NCBI RefSeq assembly: GCF_032248695.1
Contig: NZ_JAVHXC010000001.1
Location: forward strand, 662,912 to 726,911
DNA: 64,000 nt
Direction: 5' to 3'
Origin: Dietzia sp032248695
Lineage (GTDB): Bacteria > Actinomycetota > Actinomycetes > Mycobacteriales > Mycobacteriaceae
The notes under the pieces were generated by a model. That model was given only the letters and a program-made list of their open reading frames with translations, did not search any database and had not been told where the DNA came from. The position numbers and the translations under genes were made by a program. Each line of letters opens with the position of its first letter. Positions within the stretch are counted from its first letter, which is position 1. Positions 50,941 to 60,184 of the stretch are shown piece after piece.

Positions 50941-53217
50941 ATGCCACGCCCTGCCACCAGCGTCTTCGCCCTTCCCGACCGCCTGTCCCACAAGTCCGCT
51001 CCGGCGCTCATCGCGGCCGACGAGCGCCACTTCGCCGCCGTCGCCGACTGTCTCGCGCACAAGGTCGCCGACCTCACCGCCCGCCTGGAGTCGCGCCGCC
51101 GCGATCCGGCCGGCCGGGGCGCGCAGACGATCGAGCGCGACACCGACATTCGCCGGCTCGTCGCCGAGCTCGCCACCCTGCGCCGCTTCGGCCTCGACCT
51201 GTGCATCGGGCACTACGCCACCGCCCGGGCGCGGTCGACCGGCGCCGGGAGCGAGACGGTGTACGTGGGGCGGATCGGCCTGACCGGACCGGACGGCACC
51301 GCCCTGCTGGTGGACTGGCGCACCCCGGCCGCCGAACCGTTCTTCGCCGCGACGCTCGCCGACCCGAGGGGCGTGGCGTATCGACGCCGGTACCGGTGGT
51401 CGGGCGGGCGCATCGTGGATTACTGGGACGAGGTTCTTGATGACGACGACGAGCTCGTCTCGCGCGTCAGTCCCGACGACACCTCCGCATTCGTCTCGAG
51501 CCTGTCCTGGGCGCGCACCGGTCGGATGCGGGACGTGCTCGCGACGATCCAGGCCGATCAGGACGCCGTCATCCGCGCGGACGCCCGGGGCGTGCTCGTG
51601 GTGGACGGCGGCCCGGGCACCGGCAAGACGGTGGTGGCCCTGCACCGGGCGGCGTACCTGTTGCACGAGCAGTCGCGTTCCGGGGTGCGGCGCGGGAACC
51701 TGCTGCTGGTCGGCCCGCACCGGCCGTACCTCGACTACGTGGCCGACGTGCTGCCGGCGCTCGGCGAGCACGGGGTGCAGACGGCGACGGTGGCCGATCT
51801 GGCGGTGGCCGCGCTCGGCGACGCGGCCGATGACCTGCTCGGCGGCACGGCTGGCATGCTGCCCGAGGAGCCCGATCCCGAGGCGGCGCGCCTCAAGGCC
51901 GACGCGCGGATGGTCGACGCGATCGAGGCCGCCGTCCGCTTCTACGAGCAGCCGCCCGAGCAGTCGCTGGTGGTGCCCACCGAATGGGCGGACCTGCGGG
52001 TGACGCCGTCCGACTGGGCCGAGGCGTTCGCCTCCGTGGAGGACGGCACCTCGCACAACGAGGCGCGGGAGCAGATCCACCAGACACTCGTAGAGATCCT
52101 GGTGGGCGGTGCGAGCGCCGACGACGACGCGGAGACCCCGCGGCGCGCCCTGCGGGCGGAGCTGGCCGCGGATCCCGGACTCCGCCGCGAGCTGTCGCGC
52201 GCGTGGCCGGTGATCGACGCGGGCGATCTCGTGGGGGACCTGTGGACCGTGCCCGCGTACCTGCGGCTGTGCGCGCCGTGGCTCACCACCGAGCAGCTCC
52301 GGCTCCTGCAGCGGTCCGACCCGCGCGCCTGGACCGGCGCCGACCTGCCCCTGCTGGACGCGGCCCGCCACAGGCTGGGCGACGCCGACCGCGCGCGCCG
52401 GTCACAGCGCCGGCGGGCCGAGCGGGCCGCCGAGCTCGAGCGGAGACGGCGGGTGATCGACGAGGTGATCGCCGCGGACGACGACCCCGAGGGCGTCGCC
52501 CCGATGCTCCGTCACGCCGATCTGCAGGAGGCGCTGCTCGACCCGTCGACCGACCGCGACGACCCCGCCGCGGGCGCTGCCCGGCTGACGGGCCCGTTCG
52601 GACACGTCATCGTGGACGAGGCCCAGGAACTCACGGACGCGCAGTGGCGGATGATCCTGCGCCGGTGCCCGTCGGGCAGTCTCACGGTGGTCGGCGACCG
52701 GGCGCAGTCGCGTCTGGACTTCGCCGAGACCTGGCCGCAGCGTCTGGAGCGGATCGGCCTGCCGTCCGCCCGGATCGCCACGGTGCATCTGAGCATCAAC
52801 TACCGCACGCCGGCGGAGATCATGGAGGCCGCCGCCCCGGTGATCAGGGCGGTCCGCCCCGACGCCAACGTCCCGGAGTCGGTGCGCCGGAGCGGGCTGC
52901 CCGTCGGGCGTGGCCGGGTCGAGGACCTGCAGGGGGTTCTCGAGGACTGGCTCGCCGCCCACCCCGAGGGCGTCGCGTGCGTCATCCACGCGGACGGCTC
53001 CCCTCTCGCGCTACCGACCGACTCGGACCGCGTCCGCGCGCTGACCCCGTCGGAGGCTAAGGGGCTGGAGTTCGATCTCGTCGTCGTCGTCGACCCCGGG
53101 TCCTTCGGCGGGGGTGACGGCGACCCGGACGGCGCCGACCGCGGCGTCACCGGGGCCGTCGACCGCTACGTGGCCATGACCCGGGCGACCCGGCAGTTGA
53201 TCGAGCTGTGGCGCTAG
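50941..53217 (+). CDS. helR: RNA polymerase recycling motor ATPase HelR
   Basis: A 758-residue superfamily 1 helicase-like ATPase. N-terminal coiled-coil arm (ATSVFALPDRLSHKSAPALI through residue 90), Walker A VDGGPGTGKTVVALHRAAYL at about 221-240, HVIVDEAQELTDAQWRMI (Walker B), VVGDRAQS and C-terminal VAMTRATRQL (motif VI). The start TSVFALPDRL and LRRFGLDLCIGHY match HelR, which displaces rifamycin from RNA polymerase and gives resistance. ATG 50941 is used; the open frame starts 181 codons earlier but crosses the RAE. Confidence 0.93.
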   Translation: MPRPATSVFALPDRLSHKSAPALIAADERHFAAVADCLAHKVADLTARLESRRRDPAGRGAQTIERDTDIRRLVAELATLRRFGLDLCIGHYATARARSTGAGSETVYVGRIGLTGPDGTALLVDWRTPAAEPFFAATLADPRGVAYRRRYRWSGGRIVDYWDEVLDDDDELVSRVSPDDTSAFVSSLSWARTGRMRDVLATIQADQDAVIRADARGVLVVDGGPGTGKTVVALHRAAYLLHEQSRSGVRRGNLLLVGPHRPYLDYVADVLPALGEHGVQTATVADLAVAALGDAADDLLGGTAGMLPEEPDPEAARLKADARMVDAIEAAVRFYEQPPEQSLVVPTEWADLRVTPSDWAEAFASVEDGTSHNEAREQIHQTLVEILVGGASADDDAETPRRALRAELAADPGLRRELSRAWPVIDAGDLVGDLWTVPAYLRLCAPWLTTEQLRLLQRSDPRAWTGADLPLLDAARHRLGDADRARRSQRRRAERAAELERRRRVIDEVIAADDDPEGVAPMLRHADLQEALLDPSTDRDDPAAGAARLTGPFGHVIVDEAQELTDAQWRMILRRCPSGSLTVVGDRAQSRLDFAETWPQRLERIGLPSARIATVHLSINYRTPAEIMEAAAPVIRAVRPDANVPESVRRSGLPVGRGRVEDLQGVLEDWLAAHPEGVACVIHADGSPLALPTDSDRVRALTPSEAKGLEFDLVVVVDPGSFGGGDGDPDGADRGVTGAVDRYVAMTRATRQLIELWR

Positions 53218-53242
53218 CGGGCGTCGCGGGTGTCGGGATCTC

Positions 53243-54061
53243 TCACCGCGCCGGCGGGGCGATGGTGATAGGCGCGCCGAGGTCGTAGTACTTCTGCGAG
53301 TTGATCGCGCTCTGCCCCATGACGGTCATCGAGGCCTGGGACCCGACGGGGACCCAGTCGTCGCCGTACCACAGGATGTACTCGGCGACCGGGATCTCGT
53401 TCCACACGAACGGCCCGTCGCTGACGATCTTGAAGGACTCGACCGTGCTGCCGTCCGGGAGCGAGACCTGATCGCGGGCCTGCTGCACCGTCCAATTCGG
53501 CTGGGCCGCCACCAGGGAGGCCGTCTGGGCGGGATCGGAGAAGACGCGATACAGGGCCGCCGCCACGCCGGCCATCTGTTCCTCGGGGTCCGCGGACTCC
53601 GTGTCGCCCTTGACGGGGCCGGATCCGGTGTCGACCCACATGACCCCGTCGACGAAGGTCAGCGAGATCGGGCCGTCGGGCCCCGTGAACTCGCCGCGGA
53701 AGCTGTAGTCGGGATCGTAGGTGAAGTCGACCTCGCCGTAAGGATCGCCGATCGCCTGCATCGTCCCGGAACCGAAACTCGCCAGGGCCTGCGAAACGCA
53801 GTCGCCCAATCCGGTGCCGTCGAGGACGGAGCCGGGCGCCAACGTCAGTGCCGCGCACGAGGCGGGGACCTCGCGTCCCTCCCCCGGTCCGCCGGGGCCG
53901 CCCGGGTCCGCGGGCGAGGTGGTCGAGGAACCCTCGGCGAGGGACCCGGTCGAGCCGAGCGCCTCGGCCTCCGCGTCCTGGCCGGACGCGCACGCACCGA
54001 GCGCCAGTCCCATACACACCGCAGCGGCGGCCCCGCCCAGTCGTCGGCGAGCAGAAGTCAC
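53243..54061 (-). CDS. lipoprotein of unknown function
   Basis: A 272-residue secreted lipoprotein: twin basic start TSARRR, lipobox ALGAC (cysteine 24), a Gly/Pro/Ser linker to about residue 66, then a mainly beta-strand domain (VDFTYDPDYSFRGEFTGPDG, SLTFVDGVMWVDTG). The beta-rich layout recalls LppX/LprG-like or LolA-like lipid-binding folds, but I cannot assign it. GTG start five bases after GGAGAA. Confidence 0.8.
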   Translation of the reverse strand: MTSARRRLGGAAAAVCMGLALGACASGQDAEAEALGSTGSLAEGSSTTSPADPGGPGGPGEGREVPASCAALTLAPGSVLDGTGLGDCVSQALASFGSGTMQAIGDPYGEVDFTYDPDYSFRGEFTGPDGPISLTFVDGVMWVDTGSGPVKGDTESADPEEQMAGVAAALYRVFSDPAQTASLVAAQPNWTVQQARDQVSLPDGSTVESFKIVSDGPFVWNEIPVAEYILWYGDDWVPVGSQASMTVMGQSAINSQKYYDLGAPITIAPPAR

Positions 54062-54256
54062 GATGTTCTCCAGAGAGTCCCGGGGCCGGCACGGCGCCGG
54101 CGAGTCGAGAAAAAATCTATCCCGTACTGACCGCCCACTCTCGACAGATGTCTATTTTTCCCTGTGGCCCTGGTCACCGGGAGCGGCGCGGTCGGCTCGT
54201 CCGATCGCCCCGTCCGAGCACTGGCCCACCCCGCACATCGGGAGCACACTGGGGCG

Positions 54257-56197
54257 ATGAAGCGTCCCGAAGCCCGGGTCCGGCCGCCGACCCCCCGCCG
54301 CGCCCCGCCCGGTCGCGCGGGCGGCCGCGGCGCGGGACTCATGACCCTGGGGGCCCTGGGCGTGGTGTCCGGGGACATCGGCACGAGCCCGCTGTACGCG
54401 CTGCACACCGCGTTCAGCATGCGCCACAACGCCGTGGCGGTGACGCCGGACAACGTGTACGGGATCATCTCCATGGTCCTGTGGACCCTCACCGCGATCG
54501 TCACGGTCAAGTACGTGGTCTTCGTGATCCGGGCGGACAACGACGGCCAGGGAGGCATCCTCGCACTGGTCGCGTTGCTGCACCGCCGCCTGGACGGCCG
54601 GCGCACGACCTGGGTCGTCACCGTCCTGGGCATCCTCGGGGCCGCCTTGTTCTTCGGCGACGCCGTGATCACCCCGGCGATCTCCGTTCTCAGTGCGGTG
54701 GAGGGCCTGACAGTGGTCAACCCGGGGCTGGCCGGGATCATCGTCCCGGTGGCGGTGGCGATGCTGGCCCTGCTGTTCCTCGTCCAGCCCGTCGGCACCG
54801 TCCGGGTCTCGTGGTTGTTCGGCCCCGTCATGCTGGTGTGGTTCGCGGTGCTCGCCGTGCTCGGCGTCCCCCAGATCCTCGCGCACCCGACGATCCTGGT
54901 GAGCCTGTCGCCGACGTGGGCACTCGAACTGCTGATCCGCCACCCGTTCCAGGCGTTCGTGCTGCTCGGTGCCGTGGTGCTCACGGTCACCGGCGCCGAG
55001 GCCCTCTACGCCGATCTCGGGCACTTCTCCGCGTCGGCCATCCGCCGGGCCTGGTTCTGGGTGGTCCTGCCGGCCCTCGCGCTGGTGTACCTCGGCCAGG
55101 GGGCGCTCGTCATCTCCCGCCCGGACACCGTCGGCAATCCCATGTTCCATCTCGCTCCGGACGCGCTGCAGGTGCCCCTGGTCGTGCTCGCCACGGCCGC
55201 GACGATCATCGCCTCGCAGGCCGTGATCTCCGGGGCGTTCTCCCTCGCCCGCCAGGCGATGCGCCTCTCGCTGCTGCCACGGCTGACCGTGCGGTACACC
55301 TCACGCGACCAGGAGGGGCAGGTCTACGTCCCGGCGCTGAACTGGCTGCTGTTCGTCACCGTGCTGGCGCTGGTCGTGATGTTCGGTTCCTCCGAGTCCC
55401 TGGCCAGCGCGTACGGATTCGCGGTGACCGGCACGCTGGTCCTGGAGTCGGTCCTGTTCCTGCTGTTCGCCGTCGCCGTGTGGCACTGGGGCTGGCCGGC
55501 GGTGGTGGGCTACGCGGCGACCATCGGGACGCTCGAGATGCTGCTGCTCGCGGCCAATGCCACCAAGATCCTCGACGGCGGCTGGCTGCCGGTCCTGCTC
55601 GCCGCCGCCGTGGTGCTGGTGATGGTGACCTGGCGGCGCGGCAGCTCGACGGTCGCGGCGGCGCGCCGCGAGCGGGAGGGGCCACTCGAGGACTTCCTCA
55701 ACACGCTCGGCGACACGCCCGTGCGCCACGGCCCCGGGGTGGCCGTGTTCCCGCACGCCGATCCGCTCACCACCCCGCTGGCCCTGGTCAGTTGCGTCAC
55801 GGATCTGCGGATCTTCCCCGATGTGGTCGTGGTGGTCCGGCTGGAACACTGCAACGTCCCACGCGTCCGCCCGGAGCGGAAGTACCGGTGCGAGGACCTC
55901 GACTCGTCGCTCGGCGTGCTGCGCCGCGTCACGATCCTCGTGGGGTTCGCCGACGACCAGGACATCCCCGGGAACCTCCGGCGGGCGGCGGAACGGCTCG
56001 ACGATCTGGACCTCGACCCCGACGAGGCGACGTACTTCCTCTCGGTGCTGACCCTGCGGCCGTCGAGGGCCCCCCGGTTCCGACACTGGCGTGCGCGGCT
56101 GTTCCTCGCGATGGAGAGGAACCAGGCCAACAGGACCGAGGCGTTCCACCTCCCGCCGCAGCGGACGGTGGTCCTGGGCGAGGAGCTGCACATCTGA
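54257..56197 (+). CDS. kup: KUP-type potassium transporter
   Basis: A 646-residue potassium uptake symporter. Signature GALGVVSGDIGTSPLYALHTAFSM near residue 31-54, GGILALVALL, FFGDAVITPAISVLSAVEGL, and about twelve helices before a C-terminal cytosolic domain from residue 475. ATG 54257 chosen; the frame extends upstream without a ribosome site. Confidence 0.95.
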   Translation: MKRPEARVRPPTPRRAPPGRAGGRGAGLMTLGALGVVSGDIGTSPLYALHTAFSMRHNAVAVTPDNVYGIISMVLWTLTAIVTVKYVVFVIRADNDGQGGILALVALLHRRLDGRRTTWVVTVLGILGAALFFGDAVITPAISVLSAVEGLTVVNPGLAGIIVPVAVAMLALLFLVQPVGTVRVSWLFGPVMLVWFAVLAVLGVPQILAHPTILVSLSPTWALELLIRHPFQAFVLLGAVVLTVTGAEALYADLGHFSASAIRRAWFWVVLPALALVYLGQGALVISRPDTVGNPMFHLAPDALQVPLVVLATAATIIASQAVISGAFSLARQAMRLSLLPRLTVRYTSRDQEGQVYVPALNWLLFVTVLALVVMFGSSESLASAYGFAVTGTLVLESVLFLLFAVAVWHWGWPAVVGYAATIGTLEMLLLAANATKILDGGWLPVLLAAAVVLVMVTWRRGSSTVAAARREREGPLEDFLNTLGDTPVRHGPGVAVFPHADPLTTPLALVSCVTDLRIFPDVVVVVRLEHCNVPRVRPERKYRCEDLDSSLGVLRRVTILVGFADDQDIPGNLRRAAERLDDLDLDPDEATYFLSVLTLRPSRAPRFRHWRARLFLAMERNQANRTEAFHLPPQRTVVLGEELHI

Positions 56198-56265
56198 AGA
56201 CCTCCGCGAGGGTTCCGGTCGCGTTCCCCCGGTTCTACGATGGAACCGAGTCATTGGAGCTCACC

Positions 56266-57117
56266 ATGAGTGCAACGCAGGCCGAACTCTGGAGCGGTCC
56301 CGTCGGACGGTCCTGGGTGCGCAACGCGCGCATGTACGACACGATCCTCGAACCGCTGGGCCGGGCCGCGCTCGACCGCCTCGAACCGTCCCCGGGTCAC
56401 CGCGTGCTGGACATCGGCTGCGGAACCGGCGCCACGACGCTGGAGATCGGGCGTCGGGTGCGCCCCGGCGGAACGGTGGTCGGCGTGGACGTGTCCCGCC
56501 CGATGATCGAGTTCGCACAGGCCAGGGCGGCGGACGAGGCGGACGCCGACAACGTCGAGTTCGCCCGGCTCGACGTGGAGAGCGATCCACTCCCCGGCCC
56601 GTTCGACGCGGCGTTCTCCCGCATGGGCGTGATGTTCTTCGAGGGCCCCGTGGCGGGGTTCTCCGCCATCGCGTCCGCGCTGAGGACCGGTGGGCGGTTC
56701 GCGTTCGTCTGCTACGCCGCACCGGCCGCGAACCCCTTCATCACGGTCCCCACGGGCGCAGCGCTCGCCCGGCTCGGCGGGCCACCGCCACCGCCTCCCG
56801 GCGGGCCGGGGCCGTTCGCCCTGGCCGACCCCGGGTACGTGCACAGCCTGCTGGAGTCGGCCGGGTTCGAATCCGTCTCGGTGAGCCCCGGGCCTGACGA
56901 GGTGATCCTGGGCCCCGTCGAGGACCTCGACGACATCGCGCGCCAGGCCCTCGAGCAGAACCCTCAGGCCATGATGGCGATGACGGCGAACCCCGGGGCC
57001 CGCGAGGACGCGGTCGCCGCCGCGGCCGCGGCGCTCGGCGACCACGTCACGGACGGCGAGGTCCGGATGGGCGCGAAGACCTGGGTCGTGGAGGCGCGCT
57101 CACCCCGGTCAACCTGA
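56266..57117 (+). CDS. class I SAM-dependent methyltransferase (UbiE-like)
   Basis: A 283-residue methyltransferase: RVLDIGCGTGATTLEIGRRV (SAM motif I) near residue 46, VVGVDVSRPMIEFAQAR, and GGRFAFVCYAAPAANP. A Pro-rich loop GGPPPPPPGGPGP interrupts the C-terminal part. GGAG precedes the ATG; a much longer open frame upstream is shadow. Substrate unknown. Confidence 0.9.
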   Translation: MSATQAELWSGPVGRSWVRNARMYDTILEPLGRAALDRLEPSPGHRVLDIGCGTGATTLEIGRRVRPGGTVVGVDVSRPMIEFAQARAADEADADNVEFARLDVESDPLPGPFDAAFSRMGVMFFEGPVAGFSAIASALRTGGRFAFVCYAAPAANPFITVPTGAALARLGGPPPPPPGGPGPFALADPGYVHSLLESAGFESVSVSPGPDEVILGPVEDLDDIARQALEQNPQAMMAMTANPGAREDAVAAAAAALGDHVTDGEVRMGAKTWVVEARSPRST

Positions 57118-57153
57118 CGTGACGCTCCAGGGCGAGGTTCCGCCGCTGTCCGG

Positions 57154-57576
57154 CTAGCTCCCGGAAGCGGCGTCGCTGATCGCCGACAGCGCAGCACGCA
57201 GCCGCACGTCGGCATCGTCGGCGACTTCCCGCACCTGCGGACTGCCGCTGAGCTGGACCATGGTCTGCGGGTCGATGGCCTCGATGGTCGTCTGCTCGGC
57301 GTCCTTTCCGCGGCGCACCACGACGTTGCACGGCAGCAGGGCGCCGAGCTCCGGTTCGGCGGCCAACGCCTTGCTGGCCAGGCCGGGATTGCACGCTCCG
57401 AGGATCGTGTAGGCGCCCACCGCGTCCGCGGCCTCGTCACCCAGCTTGGCGGCGAACGTCGCGTTGACGTCGATCTCGGTGAGAATGCCGAAGCCCTGCT
57501 CCGCCAGAGCGGCGCGCGTGCGCTCCATGGCCTGCTCGTAGGGCATGTCGACAGTAACGGTGCGGGTGTAGGTCAT
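57154..57576 (-). CDS. DUF302 family protein
   Basis: A 140-residue DUF302 protein: YEQAMERTRAALAEQGFGILTEIDVNATFAAKLG, AYTILGACNPGLASKALAAEPELGALLPCNVVVRRG, with the two conserved cysteines of the family. DUF302 proteins accompany sulfur and metal stress genes. It lies 69 bases after the CstR-like gene on the same strand, and may share its regulation. Confidence 0.92.
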   Translation of the reverse strand: MTYTRTVTVDMPYEQAMERTRAALAEQGFGILTEIDVNATFAAKLGDEAADAVGAYTILGACNPGLASKALAAEPELGALLPCNVVVRRGKDAEQTTIEAIDPQTMVQLSGSPQVREVADDADVRLRAALSAISDAASGS

Positions 57577-57645
57577 GACCGACTCCTTCGATATCTCTTC
57601 GACGGCGTTGAGGTGTCCCCGGCCTGTGCGCAGGGCTGCGGCGGG

Positions 57646-57903
57646 TCAGGCCAAGGAGAGGAACAGCTTCTCCAGCTCCTTCTTGTCCAGGGCCTCGTCG
57701 GGGTTCGTCAAGCACTGCTCGAGGCCGCTGGCGATGATCGCGAACCCCGCCCGATCCAGAGCCTTGGACACCGCCGAGAGCTGGGTGACGACGTCCTTGC
57801 AATCGCGACCGTCCTCGATCATGCGCACGACGGCGGCGAGCTGGCCCTGGGCGCGCTTGAGGCGGTTGAGTGTCGGCGTCAGTTCGACTGTGTCGAGTTG
57901 CAT
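57646..57903 (-). CDS. CsoR/CstR-family metal- or persulfide-sensing repressor
   Basis: An 85-residue all-helical repressor. LNRLKRAQGQLAAVVRMIEDGRDCKDVVTQLSAVSKALDRAGFAI is the family core. Cysteines are 35 and 64. CsoR copper sensors also need a histidine about four positions before the second cysteine; here that position is glycine or serine, so the protein resembles CstR, which uses the two cysteines to sense persulfide. Divergent from the MBL-rhodanese gene with three matching palindromes between. Confidence 0.9.
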   Translation of the reverse strand: MQLDTVELTPTLNRLKRAQGQLAAVVRMIEDGRDCKDVVTQLSAVSKALDRAGFAIIASGLEQCLTNPDEALDKKELEKLFLSLA

Positions 57904-57940
57904 CGGGCCCCCTGTAATCGGCGAGAAGTCACCACAGTCT

Positions 57941-57956
57941 ATACCCCCTGGGGTGT
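57941..57956. promoter_or_regulatory. CstR/CsoR-like operator 1
   Basis: ATACCCCCTGGGGTGT, imperfect C-tract/G-tract palindrome 38 bases upstream of the repressor start codon. Confidence 0.8.
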
Positions 57957-58009
57957 CCCGCTCCAGTCCCTGCACGTAGCTCGCCACCCCCCTGCCTCCT
58001 GCTCGACGC

Positions 58010-58025
58010 ATACCCCCCGGGGCAT
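58010..58025. promoter_or_regulatory. CstR/CsoR-like operator 2
   Basis: ATACCCCCCGGGGCAT, 23 bases before operator 3 (about two helical turns), allowing side-by-side binding on one DNA face. Confidence 0.8.
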
Positions 58026-58032
58026 GTTGCGC

Positions 58033-58048
58033 ATACCCCCCGGGGTAT
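58033..58048 (+). promoter_or_regulatory. CstR/CsoR-like operator 3 overlapping the -10
   Basis: ATACCCCCCGGGGTAT (7-bp arms around CC). TATATA begins inside it, so bound repressor would cover the -10 of the MBL-rhodanese operon. Confidence 0.85.
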
Positions 58049-58101
58049 ATATGTTCGGGGAACACCCCGAGACCGGGACCCCGATCGACAAGGAGAGCAC
58101 C

Positions 58102-59496
58102 GTGCTTCTCGAGCGCATCTACGACGAGGACCTCGCCCAGGCCGGGTACGTCATCGGCTGCCAGGCGAAGAACGAGGCGATGGTGGTGGACGCCCGCCGC
58201 GACATCCGCGAGTACCTGGAACTGGCCGACCGCCACGGCATGACGATCACCACCGTCACCGAGACCCACATCCACGCCGACTACCTGTCCGGCACCCGCG
58301 AGCTGGCGGAGGCGACCGGGGCGACCATCTACGTGTCCGGCGAGGGCGGCGACGACTGGCAGTACGGCTTCGAGGCCGAGCGCCTGCACCACGGTGACCA
58401 GCTCACGCTGGGCAACATCACCGTCGAGGCCGTCCACACCCCGGGCCACACTCCCGAGCACCTGTCGTTCCTCGTCACCGACGGAGCGTTCGCCGACTCC
58501 CCCGGTTACATGCTCACCGGCGACTTCGTCTTCGCCGGCGACCTCGGCCGACCGGACCTGCTCGACGAGGCCGCCGGTGGAGTCGACACCCGATTCGAGG
58601 GCGCCTCACAGATCTTCCGCAGCCTCAAGGAGTCCTTCGTCTCGCTGCCGGACCACGTCCAGGTGTTCCCGGGTCACGGTTCGGGCAGCGCGTGCGGCAA
58701 GGCCCTCGGCGCGCTCCCCTCGACCAGCGTCGGCTACGAGCGCCGGTTCGCCTGGTGGGCCGACTACGTCGAGCGCGACGACGAGCAGGGCTTCATCGAC
58801 GAGATGCTCGACGGACAACCTGACGCGCACGCCTACTTCGGCCGCATGAAGCGGCAGAACAAGGAGGGCCCGGCGATCCTCGGAACACTGGCACCCCTCC
58901 GCCGGTTCGGCACCGGAGAACTGGCCGAGGCGCTCGAGAAGAACGACCTCGTCGTCGTCGACACCCGCGACCAGGACGAGGTCCACGCCGGCACCGTCCC
59001 CGGGGCGCTCAACATCCCGGGCGTCGACAAGGCCGCGTCGTACGGCGCGTGGGTCTACGACCCCGAGCGCGAGGACACCCCCCTGGTCGTCCTCGCCGAG
59101 GACGAGGAGACCGCCGAGCGGTACCGCGACCACATGATCCGGGTCGGCATCGACACCGTCACCGGCTACACCACCAGCTTCGACGGGCTGCCGATGACGA
59201 CCCCCGAGATGATCGGGCCCGACGACCTCGCCACATTCGACGCGGCGATGGTGCTGGACGTGCGCAACAAGACCGAGCACGCGGACGGCCACATCCCGGG
59301 CTCCGAGCAGCTCAGCGGCGGCCGCGTCCTGTGGAACCTCGACCGGCTCCCGACCGACGGGCCGATCGTCACCTACTGCCAGAGCGGAGTCCGCAACTCG
59401 GTGACGGCCAGCGCCCTGCGGCGAGCTGGCTACCGGGTCGTCGAACTCGAGGGCAGCTACAGCGCCTGGTCCGAGCGCAACCTCGCCGCCGTCTGA
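58102..59496 (+). CDS. MBL-fold persulfide dioxygenase-rhodanese fusion (CstB-like)
   Basis: A 464-residue protein. Metallo-beta-lactamase domain first: THIHADYLSG at residues 55-64 (iron ligands), HTPGHTPEHLSF, TGDFVFAGDLGRPDL, VFPGHGSGSACGK. Two rhodanese domains follow: a degenerate one with LVVVDTRDQDEVHAGTVPGALNIPG and no loop cysteine, and an active one with YCQSGVRNS, cysteine 426. This is the CstB arrangement, oxidising persulfide and transferring sulfur. GTG start with AAGGAG. First gene of the operon under the three operators. Confidence 0.93.
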   Translation: MLLERIYDEDLAQAGYVIGCQAKNEAMVVDARRDIREYLELADRHGMTITTVTETHIHADYLSGTRELAEATGATIYVSGEGGDDWQYGFEAERLHHGDQLTLGNITVEAVHTPGHTPEHLSFLVTDGAFADSPGYMLTGDFVFAGDLGRPDLLDEAAGGVDTRFEGASQIFRSLKESFVSLPDHVQVFPGHGSGSACGKALGALPSTSVGYERRFAWWADYVERDDEQGFIDEMLDGQPDAHAYFGRMKRQNKEGPAILGTLAPLRRFGTGELAEALEKNDLVVVDTRDQDEVHAGTVPGALNIPGVDKAASYGAWVYDPEREDTPLVVLAEDEETAERYRDHMIRVGIDTVTGYTTSFDGLPMTTPEMIGPDDLATFDAAMVLDVRNKTEHADGHIPGSEQLSGGRVLWNLDRLPTDGPIVTYCQSGVRNSVTASALRRAGYRVVELEGSYSAWSERNLAAV

Positions 59497-59535
59497 CCAC
59501 ACCCACTCACCTCATCCGAAAGGTCTGAACCACCC

Positions 59536-60132
59536 GTGTCCTCCACTCCCGCCAGCAACCCGACCATGACTCCCGCCGACCTCCGCGACGCGATGAGCAG
59601 TGACACCCCGCCCACCGTGGTCGACGTACGTTCCGGCGCCGAGTACGCCTCGGTCCACATCCGCGGCTCCTACAACGTTCCGCTGCCGCTGCTCGCCGAG
59701 CACGGCGAGGAGTTCGCCTCGCGGCTCCCCGGCCAGGTCGTCCTCATCTGCCAGTCCGGCAACCGCGCCCGCCGGGCATGCGAGCGGCTCAGCGCCGCGG
59801 GCGTCGACCGCGACTCGGTGACCGTGCTCGACGGCGGGATCGCCGGCTACGAGTCCGCCGGCGGCGAGGTCGTCCGCGGCAAGGGCGTCTGGGCGATGGA
59901 TCGGCAGGTCCGCATGGCCGCCGGCTCGCTGGTCCTGGTCGGCGTCACCGCCTCGAAGCTCATGTCCCCGAAGTTCGCCTACCTCGCCGGCGCGATCGGT
60001 GCGGGGCTGACCTACTCCGCCGCGAGCAACTCGTGCGCCATGGCCGCCGCGCTGTCCAAGATGCCGTGGAACCGTTCCGCCGACGAGCCCGAGCTCGGCA
60101 CCGTCCTGAACTCGCTGCCGACCCGTTCCTGA
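59536..60132 (+). CDS. rhodanese domain protein with membrane anchor (YgaP-like)
   Basis: A 198-residue protein: rhodanese domain with VVDVRSGAEYASVHIRGSYNVPL and active loop LICQSGNRARRA (cysteine 72), then a DUF2892-like membrane part with two hydrophobic segments (SLVLVGVTASKLM and FAYLAGAIGAGLTYSAAS). The GTG start follows AAAGG. It hands sulfane sulfur between the cytosol and membrane. Confidence 0.9.
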   Translation: MSSTPASNPTMTPADLRDAMSSDTPPTVVDVRSGAEYASVHIRGSYNVPLPLLAEHGEEFASRLPGQVVLICQSGNRARRACERLSAAGVDRDSVTVLDGGIAGYESAGGEVVRGKGVWAMDRQVRMAAGSLVLVGVTASKLMSPKFAYLAGAIGAGLTYSAASNSCAMAAALSKMPWNRSADEPELGTVLNSLPTRS

Positions 60133-60184
60133 CCCGCCACCCCACCCGCGACCCCGGCGCCCACGCCGGAGAAAGGCACCCTCC

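Noticed and set aside
54062..54256. ydaO/c-di-AMP riboswitch upstream of kup
   Set aside because: Such riboswitches are common before kup genes, but I found no matching conserved core in the 195-base leader.
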